Source: Jeotgalibacillus sp. R-1-5s-1
GTDB taxonomy: Bacteria > Bacillota > Bacilli > Bacillales > Jeotgalibacillaceae
DNA length: 64,000 bases
NCBI RefSeq assembly: GCF_004405105.1
Contig: NZ_SORW01000053.1
Location: forward strand, 258,978 to 322,977
Direction: 5' to 3'
The notes below the pieces were generated by a model. That model worked only from the letters and a program-made list of their open reading frames with translations. It ran no database searches and was not told the origin of the DNA. Positions 47,666-55,827 of the stretch are shown piece after piece. Every line of letters begins with the position of its first letter. Within the stretch, counting starts at the first letter, position 1. The position numbers and the translations under genes are program-made.

Positions 47666-48709
47666 TTATCGAATTTCTTTTCGTCCGAATTGATCTAAAA
47701 AGCGGTAATCGTTTGTGTAGAAATGACGGATATCGTCAATGCCATACTTCAGCATCGCGATTCGTTCCGGTCCCATTCCGAATGCAAAACCGGTATATTT
47801 TTCAGGATCAAATCCTGCCATACGCAGTACGTTAGGGTGAACCATACCGGCACCCAGAATTTCAATCCAGCCTGTTCCTTTACATACGCTGCAGCCTTTA
47901 CCGCCACAGATTTTACATGAAATATCCATTTCAACAGAAGGCTCTGTAAATGGGAAAAAGCTTGGGCGCAGACGGATTTCACGGTCTTCACCAAACATCT
48001 TTTTGGCAAATACGTTCAGCGTTCCTTTCAGATCACTCATACGGATATTCTCATCCACTACGAGGCCTTCGATTTGCATGAACTGGTGTGAGTGCGTCGC
48101 ATCATCATTATCACGGCGGTACACTTTACCCGGGCAGATGATTTTTACAGGACCTTTACCTGCATGACGCTCCATCGTTCTTGCCTGAACAGGGGATGTA
48201 TGCGTGCGAAGCAGAATGTCCTCAGTAATATAAAATGAATCCTGCATATCACGAGCCGGATGGCCTTTCGGCAGGTTCAGTGCTTCAAAGTTATAATAGT
48301 CCTTTTCCACTTCAGGTCCTTCTTCAATGGTATAACCCATTGAAATAAAAAGGTCTTCGATCTCACTGATCACTGTCGTGAGCGGATGAGCATGACCTGC
48401 TGGCACAGGGCGGCCTGGAAGGGTAACATCAATCGCTTCCTCTGCAAGACGTTTTTCCACTGCCTGTCTTTCAAGCTCCTCCTGCTTAACTTCAATGGCT
48501 TTTGCAATCTCGTCGCGCACTTCATTCGCCAATGCACCCATTTTCGGGCGTTCTTCTGCAGATAACTTACCCATTCCTTTTAATACTTCCGTAATGGGAC
48601 CTTTTTTTCCGAGATACGCTACACGTACATCGTTGATTGCTTTCAGATCCTGCGCTTCTTCAACCTGCGCCAGCGCCTGCTGGCTTAATTCTTTTAAGCG
48701 TTCTTCCAT
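47666..48709 (-). CDS. pheS: Phenylalanine-tRNA ligase, alpha subunit
   Basis: Catalytic class II subunit of PheRS. It has 347 residues from ATG 48709 ([10 protein letters not shown]), with AAAGGAGG upstream; the longer open frame reaches into the leader. It has an N-terminal coiled-coil for tRNA binding (about 1-85). Motif 2 is around [20 protein letters not shown] and motif 3 [17 protein letters not shown]. The [17 protein letters not shown] cysteine stretch is typical of the bacterial form. Controlled by a Phe T-box. Confidence 0.97.
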   Translation of the reverse strand: MEERLKELSQQALAQVEEAQDLKAINDVRVAYLGKKGPITEVLKGMGKLSAEERPKMGALANEVRDEIAKAIEVKQEELERQAVEKRLAEEAIDVTLPGRPVPAGHAHPLTTVISEIEDLFISMGYTIEEGPEVEKDYYNFEALNLPKGHPARDMQDSFYITEDILLRTHTSPVQARTMERHAGKGPVKIICPGKVYRRDNDDATHSHQFMQIEGLVVDENIRMSDLKGTLNVFAKKMFGEDREIRLRPSFFPFTEPSVEMDISCKICGGKGCSVCKGTGWIEILGAGMVHPNVLRMAGFDPEKYTGFAFGMGPERIAMLKYGIDDIRHFYTNDYRFLDQFGRKEIR

Positions 48710-48764
48710 TGTCTTTCCTCCTTTTGATGGCTCTGTCAACAACTGATAACAAAGCTTTCCATAC

Positions 48765-49040
48765 AAAAAAGCACTTCTCCCCTAAAACTAGGGACGAAGT
48801 GCTTTGATTCCGTGGTACCACCCTGATTGATCAGGCTTATCTATAAGACTGATCCTCTCAATTGACTGATAACGGCGTTTAGCCGGTGCATCTTTACGCT
48901 CAAACCAAGCGGTCCCGATGCCGACTCGGGAGGTGAACTTCATCATCGTTCGTGCAGGCAGATTTTCAGTCTATGATCCGCCTTCCCTTTTTGCAGTCAC
49001 ACATGATTACTTTTCTCCGTCAAAGTCTTTATGATTTATC
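48765..49040 (-). promoter_or_regulatory. T-box riboswitch of pheST (Phe, UUC specifier)
   Basis: T-box AGGGTGGTACCACG at 48811-48824. The terminator with AAAGCACTTC / GAAGTGCTTT arms (48768-48805) follows. The specifier loop reads GAAG-TTC-ACC, codon UUC at 48935-48937, agreeing with PheRS. TATACT at about 49050 may be the -10. Confidence 0.92.
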
Positions 49041-49086
49041 CTCAACAAGTATATACTAATTCGCCCATTATTAAAAGAGGGAATCT

Positions 49087-49833
49087 CTATCCCTTTAAAT
49101 GATAAAGTAGAATACCTGCAGCAATCGCCACATTTAATGATTCACTTTTTCCATAGATCGGAATATACAGGTTCTGATCGGTCTGCTCAAGCAGTTCCTG
49201 CTTCATTCCCGCTCCCTCATTACCCATGATGAGGGCAAATTCTTTTTGGCTGTCCACTTCTCTATACGGAAGTGCCTCTTGCAGTGACGTACCGAAAACA
49301 GAAATACCGTTGTTTTTACAATACGCAAGAACAGATGGAATGTCCTCTTTAACAATCGGAAGGTGGAAATGACTTCCCTGGGCAGCACGCAGGATTTTAG
49401 CATTATAAGGATCCGCCGTCCCTTTTCCTAAAATGACAGCATCTATTCCCGCCGCGTCCGCTGTCCGGATCATCGTCCCGATATTTCCGGGATCCTGAAC
49501 GGAATCAAGGATTAGCAGCTGCTTCCCTGTCAGCGTTGCCACATTCAGAGCGGGCTGTCTGCAAATAGCAAATACACCTTGTGAATGCTCTGTTTCGGCG
49601 AGGGCTGCACTGATTTCCTCTGTCACGATCGAAACCGGGAGCTCATCTGCTTTTTCAGGTATCTCCACACCTTCACGAACAATCACTTCGGAAACTGCAC
49701 CCGCAAGTATTGCTTCTTCAATCAAATGATATCCTTCAACAAGAAATAAACCGGATTTATCCCGTCCCTTTTTCGTCAAAAGCTTTTTCCACTCTTTTAC
49801 CTTCCCATTTTGCATGGACTGAATCACACTCAT
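49087..49833 (-). CDS. ysgA: SpoU/TrmH-family RNA 2'-O-methyltransferase (YsgA)
   Basis: A 248-residue SPOUT methyltransferase. An N-terminal substrate-binding domain is followed by the three SpoU motifs: DPGNIGTMIRTADAAGIDAVIL, ALIMGNEGAGM, and IPIYGKSESLNVAIAAGILLY, which form the knot. The target RNA position is not known; probably rRNA. GAGGAGAG lies before the ATG. Its place between sspI and pheS is the same as in B. subtilis. Confidence 0.94.
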   Translation of the reverse strand: MSVIQSMQNGKVKEWKKLLTKKGRDKSGLFLVEGYHLIEEAILAGAVSEVIVREGVEIPEKADELPVSIVTEEISAALAETEHSQGVFAICRQPALNVATLTGKQLLILDSVQDPGNIGTMIRTADAAGIDAVILGKGTADPYNAKILRAAQGSHFHLPIVKEDIPSVLAYCKNNGISVFGTSLQEALPYREVDSQKEFALIMGNEGAGMKQELLEQTDQNLYIPIYGKSESLNVAIAAGILLYHLKG

Positions 49834-49943
49834 ACCATTCTCTCCTCTGATTATCCGATTTCCTCATTATAGCGGAGTTTTTCCGCATAAACAAAACAAT
49901 TCCAGGGAAAAATAGTTCAGATCATATGAGAGGAGGAATCAAA

Positions 49944-50153
49944 ATGAATTTAAACATCCGCGAAACCGTTATTCACAATGTAAAGGATAATTCAACCGCC
50001 CAGCTTGAGGACACGATTTCCGATTCCATCGAGCGCAAAAAGGAAGAATTACTCCCAGGGCTCGGCGTCCTGTTTGAAATTATCTGGAAAGAAAGTTCAG
50101 GAGAAGACCAGCAGAAAATGCTTGAGCTTCTGGAAAACGGCTTAAAACATTAA
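49944..50153 (+). CDS. sspI: Small acid-soluble spore protein I
   Basis: Minor SASP made in the forespore under SigG. It has 69 residues from ATG 49944 (MNLNIRETV), with AGGAGG upstream. The family pattern FNIR..VI.N....QLEDTI.DAI..KEE.LLPGLGVLFE is followed closely (QLEDTISDSIERKKEELLPG). Plus strand, divergent from ysgA. Its end overlaps the next minus-strand gene by four bases. I could not identify a convincing SigG promoter. Confidence 0.95.
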   Translation: MNLNIRETVIHNVKDNSTAQLEDTISDSIERKKEELLPGLGVLFEIIWKESSGEDQQKMLELLENGLKH

Positions 50154-50605
50154 GATTCACGAATCAGGAAATCAACGCCTGCAATCGCAGCATACCCGAA
50201 GATCAGCGTCCATAAGGCAATACTGACGATTTGCCAGAATAACACTCTTGCTTTATCCGCACCAAGTGACATGCTGATAAACGCGGCAATATGAGTACCA
50301 ATCAGAATAGGCCCAAGAAGGGACAGCCCCGGCAGCCCGTATTTATTCCAAATATTACGCGCTCTCGTCTGCCTCTTCCCTTCTTTCTTTTCACTTTTAT
50401 TTCTCTTCTCCATATACTCCCTTACCCTCTGGAATAAAACAATTAATAAAAAGACCGTTAACAAATTCCCTGTAAACCCGGTTACCATCACCCAGAATGG
50501 CGACAATCCTCTCACGATCCCCAAAGGAACCACCAATGCAATTTCCAGCCACGGCGTAGCGGCAGCCAAAAATATCAGCGCATATTCAACCAATTCCACA
50601 CCCAT
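50150..50605 (-). CDS. Small multidrug export-type membrane protein
   Basis: A 151-residue protein with four hydrophobic segments, matching the family annotated as putative small multi-drug export protein (Sm_multidrug_ex). Visible stretches are TPWLEIALVVPLGI, SPFWVMVTGFTGN, LPGLSLLGPILIGTHIAAFISMSLG and the C-terminal helix. A basic loop (EKRNKSEKKEGKRQTR) lies between helices 2 and 3. Actual transport has not been shown for most members. The start is uncertain: ATG 50605 or GTG 50599 (AGGGAG nine bases ahead). It overlaps the sspI end tail to tail. Confidence 0.8.
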   Translation of the reverse strand: MGVELVEYALIFLAAATPWLEIALVVPLGIVRGLSPFWVMVTGFTGNLLTVFLLIVLFQRVREYMEKRNKSEKKEGKRQTRARNIWNKYGLPGLSLLGPILIGTHIAAFISMSLGADKARVLFWQIVSIALWTLIFGYAAIAGVDFLIRES

Positions 50606-50694
50606 ACACTCCCTCATCACTCAAACTTCGTATAAACTACATTACGAACCAACAGCAAAATAGTTTCACAACCTCTATAAAATCCACATTAATG

Positions 50695-50925
50695 GTCCGG
50701 AGCGAAAGTCAGCGACTCCTGCAGCGGAGAGCCATGTTTTCCCTTGTCTTTTCCTTCACCACTACAATTATGGTGAATTCCACACACTCTCTAAAACCCA
50801 CATCAGTGGTCCTTCGCTGCAGACGGCGACTCCTGCGGCATAGAAGCGACAGGTGAGACAGCGTAATGCGAAGCAAAAGCTTGGCTCACCGCGCGGCTAC
50901 CGAAAAGCGGAGGCGACTCGTCCAG
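50695..50925 (-). repeat. Degenerate tandem pair of the dispersed hairpin repeat (copy E and fragment)
   Basis: Copy E at about 50806-50925 has the family core inverted (GACAGGTGAGACAGCG...GGCTCACCGCGCGG...AAAGCGG), but its outer arms no longer pair. A fragment at 50695-50735 repeats the left end, including the shared flank ...CCACATT/CAGTGGTCC. It lies in the otherwise gene-free 50606-51263 interval. Confidence 0.75.
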
Positions 50926-50935
50926 CCCCGACAAG

Positions 50936-51174
50936 CATAAGGCTAAGATGAAAAGAGGGCTGACCTTTGCCCTCTTTCATCTTTGACTTATGACCTCGAG
51001 GGGCTAGTCGCCGCAGCTAGACATTAGGAAAAGCGGAGGCGGGCGTTTTGGGACGTACAAACTGGACCGGCCCCGACGGAGATAAAGGAAACACAGCGAA
51101 CGAAGTGAGCTGATGTTGACTTATCGGACGAGGGGACGGGAAGTTTGCTAGTCCCTGTCCGTCGCAGCTAGACA
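50936..51174 (+). repeat. Second dispersed repeat family, copy F (with a degenerate second half)
   Basis: 50936-51022 carries GATGAAAAGAGGGCTGACC...TTTGACTTATGACCTCGAG then GGGCTAGTCGCCGCAGCTAG. 51113-51174 repeats the end in changed form (GTTGACTTATCGGACGAGG...GTCGCAGCTAGAC). The first part matches the inverted copy G at 53450-53536 over about 85 bases. No gene is seen. Confidence 0.8.
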
Positions 51175-51263
51175 ATAAAGCGCCGTCTGGAGCGCAGGGG
51201 CACGCTTGCCAATAATAAAAGGCTGCCAAGTGGCACATTTACCACCCGACAACCTCTCTTCAC

Positions 51264-52349
51264 TTAATCAAACGTAATCTTATTCACAGCATCGCGATCC
51301 AGCTTCTTAATCACTTCCACAATCAGCTTCACCGCATTCTCATAATCATCCTTATGAATCATCGCAGCATGCGAATGAATATAACGCGAAGCAACCGTAA
51401 TCGCAATCGACGGTGCACCTGTCGCAGAAAGATGAATCGATCCAGCGTCCGTTCCTCCGCCTGCAATCGCATCAAACTGATACGGAATACCATGCTCATC
51501 AGCAATATCCGTAATAAAATCTCTCAGCCCCTTATGACCAACCATCGATGCATCATAAAGGATAATCTGCGGACCGTCACCCATTTTAGAGCTGGCTTCT
51601 TTAGACGAAATACCAGGCGTATCTCCGGCAATACCTACGTCAACCGCAATACCGATATCCGGCTTCACTGTTGCTGCCGCCGTACGTGCACCACGCAGGC
51701 CCACTTCCTCCTGAACCGTACCTACTCCGAACACTTCATTCGGATGCTGCTGGTCCTTCAATGCTCTCATCACATCAATTGCAATCGCACAGCCAATACG
51801 GTTATCCCAGGCTTTCGCAAGAAGCATCTTGTCATTGTTCATGACAGTAAATTCGAAATAAGGAACGGCCATATCACCAGGTGTGACACCCCACTCCATT
51901 GCCTCTTCACGGGAAGAAGCACCGATATCAATAAACATGTCTTTAATATCAACCGGTTTTTTACGCGCTTCCGGAGGGAGGATATGAGGTGGTTTAGAAC
52001 CAATGACCCCGGTAATATCCCCTTTTTTCGTTACGATCGTTACGCGCTGAGCGAGCATAACCTGTGACCACCAGCCACCTACGGTTTGAAAGCGCAAAAA
52101 TCCTTTATCATCAATCTGCGTGATCATAAATCCGACTTCATCCAGGTGACCGGCAACCATCACACGCGGTCCATTTGCCTCACCTGTTTTTTTGGCGATC
52201 AGACTGCCGATTCCGTCCGTTGTCACTTCATCGGCAAATGGTGCTATGTATTTTTTCATAACCTCTCTCGGTTCACGTTCGTTACCCGGAATACCTTTAG
52301 CATCCGTTAAGTCTTTAAGCATCGTCAGCTGTTCATTGTATTCAGCCAT
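51264..52349 (-). CDS. ysdC: M42-family aminopeptidase/glutamyl aminopeptidase (YsdC)
   Basis: A 361-residue co-catalytic zinc peptidase that forms large tetrahedral assemblies in relatives. Metal and catalytic residues: [10 protein letters not shown] (His, Asp), AWDNRIGCA (Asp), [11 protein letters not shown] (Glu-Glu), [10 protein letters not shown] (Asp) and HSHAAMIH (His). TDAGSIH contributes to the site. Substrate preference cannot be read from sequence; cellulase-M labels in databases are historical. GGAGG lies before the ATG. Same position as B. subtilis ysdC. Confidence 0.93.
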   Translation of the reverse strand: MAEYNEQLTMLKDLTDAKGIPGNEREPREVMKKYIAPFADEVTTDGIGSLIAKKTGEANGPRVMVAGHLDEVGFMITQIDDKGFLRFQTVGGWWSQVMLAQRVTIVTKKGDITGVIGSKPPHILPPEARKKPVDIKDMFIDIGASSREEAMEWGVTPGDMAVPYFEFTVMNNDKMLLAKAWDNRIGCAIAIDVMRALKDQQHPNEVFGVGTVQEEVGLRGARTAAATVKPDIGIAVDVGIAGDTPGISSKEASSKMGDGPQIILYDASMVGHKGLRDFITDIADEHGIPYQFDAIAGGGTDAGSIHLSATGAPSIAITVASRYIHSHAAMIHKDDYENAVKLIVEVIKKLDRDAVNKITFD

Positions 52350-52417
52350 TTCTTCGCCTCCCTAATTTTTCAATCAGTCAAAATTATACCATTTCGTCAG
52401 ATTATTCACAAAGCTGA

Positions 52418-52906
52418 TTAATAGCCATCCTGCTGACGCTTAATATTGATTTCATTTTTGTCAGTATATGCACTCATGACATCATCAACTGAAAAGCCGA
52501 GTACGGTCCCGATTTTCAAATACCGATCCCACATTCCGTCGTAATTAAATTGGCTTTGATAGCTTCTGAATTGAGTAACTGAATGATAAAAGTCAAGGAA
52601 CAAATCACTCAAATCACTGCCTGAATGCACTTCTGCCTGCTCTGTATATCTTAATTCCAGATCGAGCCCGATAGACAAAAGAAAATGGATCCCGTCCACA
52701 TATTCCTCAAGAATTGCTGATCTCTCAGAAGGGCCTTTTTTACTCCAGAATTTAAAACATCTCGTTTCATTAGCCAGTTCTCCTGCTTCAACGAGCAGCG
52801 CCAGTATTTTTTTATCCGTTACTTCCTGATTTTCAATGTTATTTTCACGCTCAATAAAGCGGTCAAGTTCATGTTGCATATCATACAATTTAGTCCAGTT
52901 CATCAT
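52418..52906 (-). CDS. Dimeric all-alpha dUTPase (dUTPase_2 / MazG-like fold)
   Basis: A 162-residue helical NTP pyrophosphohydrolase. The metal-binding signature is EAGELANE ... LEEYVDGIHF, i.e. ExxxE followed about 25 residues later by ExxxD. KFWSKK lies between. The family hydrolyses dUTP to dUMP and keeps uracil out of DNA; it is unrelated in fold to trimeric dUTPases. GAAGGAG lies before two adjacent ATGs. It stands between ysdC and ysdB and is on the same strand as ysdC. Confidence 0.88.
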   Translation of the reverse strand: MMNWTKLYDMQHELDRFIERENNIENQEVTDKKILALLVEAGELANETRCFKFWSKKGPSERSAILEEYVDGIHFLLSIGLDLELRYTEQAEVHSGSDLSDLFLDFYHSVTQFRSYQSQFNYDGMWDRYLKIGTVLGFSVDDVMSAYTDKNEINIKRQQDGY

Positions 52907-52961
52907 TTTCCCTCTCCTTCTCTGTTCAGTGTATCAAAAACACAAAAAAAGAAAAGAAAAT

Positions 52962-52990
52962 TGGAACCTTTCTATCCCCCGGTACGTATA
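52962..52990 (+). promoter_or_regulatory. SigW-type promoter of ysdB
   Basis: TGGAAC (52962-52967), 17-base spacer, CGTA (52985-52988), close to the ECF SigW consensus TGAAAC-N16/17-CGTA. B. subtilis ysdB is, from memory, a SigW regulon member. Confidence 0.75.
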
Positions 52991-53019
52991 GAAGACAAGG
53001 ATTGTTGGGGGGCGTTAAA

Positions 53020-53415
53020 ATGATTGTTTTAGTACTGAGACTGATTATACTTGCAGTTGTTCTTTATCTTATTTATAAAGGATTTAAATATTTGTTTGAT
53101 CCGAAAAGGAAATTGGAGCTTGCCCACGAAAAAGCAGAATATTATTTTCATGATGATTCAAATAACCCACGTAAAAACTTCTTTATTACTTATAAAGGTT
53201 TGATGTTTCAGGGCGAAAAATATCTGGGCGAAACAGAGCGTTCTTTTGATGTTGTTTCGATTTTCATCTGGCCGCATGACCCCTCCAGGCTGCAGGGGTT
53301 TACAATTGAGGATTTCCGCTTTCTTGAAACGGAGGTTCGCAGCAATTATCCCCATGCCAGGATTGATTGGAAAAGTCCAATCAGGGAGCTGCTTGAAAAG
53401 GATCACATGGATTAA
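53020..53415 (+). CDS. ysdB: YsdB-like membrane-anchored protein
   Basis: A 131-residue protein from ATG 53020, with GGGGGG upstream. One N-terminal transmembrane helix (about 2-22, IVLVLRLIILAVVLYLIYKG) is followed by a charged cytoplasmic-type domain with KRKLELAHEKAEYYFHDDSNNP and FDVVSIFIWPHDP. The biochemical role is unknown. The SigW-type promoter indicates induction by envelope stress. It runs opposite to ysdC and ysdA. Confidence 0.88.
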   Translation: MIVLVLRLIILAVVLYLIYKGFKYLFDPKRKLELAHEKAEYYFHDDSNNPRKNFFITYKGLMFQGEKYLGETERSFDVVSIFIWPHDPSRLQGFTIEDFRFLETEVRSNYPHARIDWKSPIRELLEKDHMD

Positions 53416-53449
53416 AAAACGGGACGTATTCCCCTTTCTCTTTCCTTTG

Positions 53450-53536
53450 TCCAGCTGCGGCGACTAGCCTCTCGAGGTCATAAGTCAAAGCTGAACGAAG
53501 GCAAAGGTCAGCCCTCTTTTCATCTTCGCCTTATTC
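53450..53536 (-). repeat. Second dispersed repeat family, copy G
   Basis: Inverted relative to copy F: CAGCTGCGGCGACTAGCC, CTCGAGGTCATAAGTCAAAG, then GGCAAAGGTCAGCCCTCTTTTCATCTTCGCC. It starts about 35 bases after the ysdB stop. Confidence 0.8.
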
Positions 53537-53554
53537 TTGTCCCGGCTTGATTTG

Positions 53555-53648
53555 TTGATAGCACTTAAAATCATGTCGATAGATCTTTGATTACTGCTGA
53601 TCGCACTTTTAAATCCATTGATAGCATCTGACAATCTGTCAATAGATC
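53555..53648. repeat. Degenerate array with exact 21-bp period (5 units)
   Basis: The decamer YTGATAGCAC / TCGATAGATC recurs at 53555, 53576, 53597, 53618 and 53639, always 21 bases apart, with variable 11-base fill. The rest of the 53416-53817 gap has copy G and the ysdA terminator; no gene is seen. Confidence 0.85.
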
Positions 53649-53772
53649 ATTCAGCATTCGGTTCTCCAAAAGCGAACCTGAGGTTTATGTAATAAAGATC
53701 CATCTCAGTCTGTTATTTATAAGAGACTACACATCTATATAATCACATTCTGCAATTTCATTACACAAAATA

Positions 53773-53816
53773 AAAGATAGGAATTTGACTTGATACATCG
53801 TCAAATTCCTATCTTT
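53773..53816 (-). terminator. Terminator of ysdA
   Basis: 17-bp stem AAAGATAGGAATTTGAC / GTCAAATTCCTATCTTT, with A/T runs on both sides, directly at the ysdA stop. Confidence 0.87.
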
Positions 53817-53817
53817 T

Positions 53818-54087
53818 TTACTGCCAATAGTAAGTATAAATCACAAGTCCTCCATATACGATCACAAGAAATGGAAGTCCCATGGAAAAGGTGCGGTGTT
53901 TGGTTTTATGACGGAATTGCTGCATACCAAGCCAGCTGCCGAGTGCTCCTCCTGCGAATGCAACAAGCCACAATGTTTTTTCTGAAATACGGTACTCATT
54001 TTTCTGAGCCTTCTTTTTATCGATCCCCATGGTGGCAAAGCCCACAATATTCATTAAAATTAAGTATCCAAAGAATAGCTGGTTCAT
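53818..54087 (-). CDS. ysdA: DUF1294 membrane protein (YsdA)
   Basis: An 89-residue protein with three hydrophobic segments (about 5-22, 38-55 and 68-86) and the DUF1294 pattern: MGIDKKKAQKNEYRISEKTLW, then GGALGSWLGMQQFRHKTKH. Function unknown. In B. subtilis ysdA also follows rplT. The 120-base gap from rplT contains an apparent weak hairpin, so it may or may not be cotranscribed. Confidence 0.9.
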   Translation of the reverse strand: MNQLFFGYLILMNIVGFATMGIDKKKAQKNEYRISEKTLWLVAFAGGALGSWLGMQQFRHKTKHRTFSMGLPFLVIVYGGLVIYTYYWQ

Positions 54088-54207
54088 TTATTTTCCCTTT
54101 CTTTATATATAATCAATGCGCCTTAACCTCTCTTAGTATAAAACAGATCACCAGGCATTTAAAATAAAAAAGGACTGCTCCATCAATCGGAACAGTCCCT
54201 GACATTA

Positions 54208-54567
54208 TTACTTGTTAAGTTCAGCTTTTGCAGCGTCTGCCAGCTGTGTGAATGCTTTTTCGTCAGCTACAGCAAGCTCAGCAAGCATTTTACGGTTTAC
54301 TTCGATACCTGCAAGCTTAAGTCCGTGCATTAAACGGCTGTAAGAAAGTCCGTTTGTACGAGCTGCTGCGTTGATACGAGTAATCCAAAGCTTACGGAAA
54401 TCACGCTTTTTCTGGCGACGGTCACGGAAAGCATAGTTTCCTGACTTCATTACCTGCTGGTTAGCTACTTTGTATAGCGTATGTTTTGAACCATAATATC
54501 CTTTAGCGAGTTTAAGAACTCTTTTTCTACGTTTACGAGAAACGATTCCACCTTTAACACGTGGCAT
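54208..54567 (-). CDS. rplT: 50S ribosomal protein L20
   Basis: Early-assembly large-subunit protein; in B. subtilis it also represses its own operon by binding the infC leader. It has 119 residues, the standard length, beginning [21 protein letters not shown] with [12 protein letters not shown] and [16 protein letters not shown]. Last of infC-rpmI-rplT, 41 bases after rpmI. Confidence 0.98.
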   Translation of the reverse strand: MPRVKGGIVSRKRRKRVLKLAKGYYGSKHTLYKVANQQVMKSGNYAFRDRRQKKRDFRKLWITRINAAARTNGLSYSRLMHGLKLAGIEVNRKMLAELAVADEKAFTQLADAAKAELNK

Positions 54568-54608
54568 AGTGATTACCTCCTAATAAATCTTTGTTCTGTA
54601 TTTTAAAA

Positions 54609-54797
54609 TTAGATCATGTTTTTGATGCGCTTGTAATCGCCTGAAGACACAAGAGAACCTTTGCGAAGCTTACGCTTAGCTTTTGTAGACTTGTTAGCGA
54701 AAAGGTGACTAGTGTATGCACGTGAACGCTTAAGCTTTCCAGATCCAGTCTTTTTGAAACGCTTAGCTGATCCACGGTGAGTTTTCATTTTTGGCAT
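54609..54797 (-). CDS. rpmI: 50S ribosomal protein L35
   Basis: It has 62 residues from ATG 54797 ([16 protein letters not shown]...). This is a few residues shorter than the 66 of B. subtilis because it stops right after KRIKNM-I, without the usual short C-terminal tail. GGAGG lies upstream. Between infC and rplT. Confidence 0.97.
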   Translation of the reverse strand: MPKMKTHRGSAKRFKKTGSGKLKRSRAYTSHLFANKSTKAKRKLRKGSLVSSGDYKRIKNMI

Positions 54798-54819
54798 GAG
54801 TAGTATCCTCCTTAAATCA

Positions 54820-55335
54820 TTACTTTTCGTTCGTTGGTGCAAGCATTAAGAACATGCTGCGGCCGTCCATTTTAGGCTTCGTCTCGATTGTTGAAACGTC
54901 TTTACATTCCTCAGCGAAACGCTCTAAAACCCGTTGTCCGATTTCCTTGTGCGTGATCGCACGTCCGCGGAAACGGATGGACGCTTTTACTTTATCCCCT
55001 TTTTCAAGGAACTTGCGTGCATTACGAAGCTTCGTGTTAAAATCATGCTCTTCAATCGTAGGACTTAGACGAACTTCCTTCAGATTGATCACTTTTTGAT
55101 TTTTACGTGCTTCTTTGTCTTTCTTCTGCTGCTCGAACTTGAATTTACCGTAATCCATGATACGTGCAACAGGCGGCTTCGCATTTGGTGCAACAAGAAC
55201 CAGATCAAGGTTTACACGCGCTGCAATATCAAGGGCTTCGTTCTTGGATTTGATACCAAGCTGTTCGCCGTTTTGATCGATTAAGCGTACTTCGCGTGAA
55301 CGGATTCCTTCGTTAACCATTACGTCTTTGCTAAT
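54820..55335 (-). CDS. infC: Translation initiation factor IF-3
   Basis: Keeps ribosomal subunits apart and checks the start codon. It has 171 residues when begun at the rare start ATT (55335). GGAGGTG lies seven bases upstream of it, while the first ATG (55320, [11 protein letters not shown]) has no ribosome site. A non-canonical AUU start is the classical device by which IF-3 restricts its own synthesis. The N-domain and linker ([22 protein letters not shown]) and C-domain ([22 protein letters not shown]) are complete. First gene of the operon, under an L20-type leader. Confidence 0.95.
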   Translation of the reverse strand: MSKDVMVNEGIRSREVRLIDQNGEQLGIKSKNEALDIAARVNLDLVLVAPNAKPPVARIMDYGKFKFEQQKKDKEARKNQKVINLKEVRLSPTIEEHDFNTKLRNARKFLEKGDKVKASIRFRGRAITHKEIGQRVLERFAEECKDVSTIETKPKMDGRSMFLMLAPTNEK

Positions 55336-55399
55336 AGTAATCCACCTCCGGATTGATTTGAGAATACTCGGTTTGCGTATAAGATAAGTGCTTTAAGAC

Positions 55400-55556
55400 A
55401 TAAAAAAAGCCGGAAACCACATTAGTTCCCCGCATCCATGCATGCCGATACATACTTCATGTATGCACGTACTGCGTGTTACCTGTCAGCTACTGCTGTG
55501 CCGGTCAGGTGAGAAGCGGGTGCCTCTTCTTGTACACAAATTCGTATTCAATTCAC
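55400..55556 (-). promoter_or_regulatory. L20-type leader (attenuator) of infC-rpmI-rplT
   Basis: The minus-strand leader folds into several hairpins: CACCTGACCGGCACAGCAG...CAGGTAACACGC, GTGCATACATGAAGTATGTATC. It closes with a terminator GCGGGGAACTAATGTGGTTTCCGGC plus seven Ts (55402-55433). This matches the place and architecture of the Bacillus L20 leader, where L20 binding causes early termination. Confidence 0.82.
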
Positions 55557-55563
55557 TCTTGCT

Positions 55564-55592
55564 ATTGTAACGCAGCAAAAGTCTGCTGTCAA
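55564..55592 (-). promoter_or_regulatory. SigA promoter of infC-rpmI-rplT
   Basis: Minus-strand TTGACA (55587-55592), 17-base spacer, TACAAT (55564-55569), giving a leader of about 220 bases. 55600-55827 shows no gene. Confidence 0.8.
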
Positions 55593-55827
55593 TCCTTGTT
55601 CGTAATTAAATCAACATGATTGATCATATCAAATCATTTCAGGTCACGCAATAGTTTTTTGGATTTTTTTGACGAAGGGTGTTCCAGATATTTGAGCAGT
55701 CTTTCATAAGTTGATCTATCATGTTCTTAAAATCATGATGGATGATCTGTCTTCCTTCTCAAACTGCGTTTAAATTTGCTGAAACAGGCTAAACTGACTG
55801 TAAACCAACCAGAACGGAGGCACACAA

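Noticed and set aside
51017-51238. 73-codon minus-strand frame
   Set aside because: Falls in the decayed copies of the second repeat family and has no ribosome site or recognisable protein features.
51354-52067. 237-codon plus-strand open frame
   Set aside because: It lies entirely opposite ysdC, has an Arg/Asn/Ile/His-rich composition without domains, and no ribosome site. It is the antisense shadow of a conserved peptidase.
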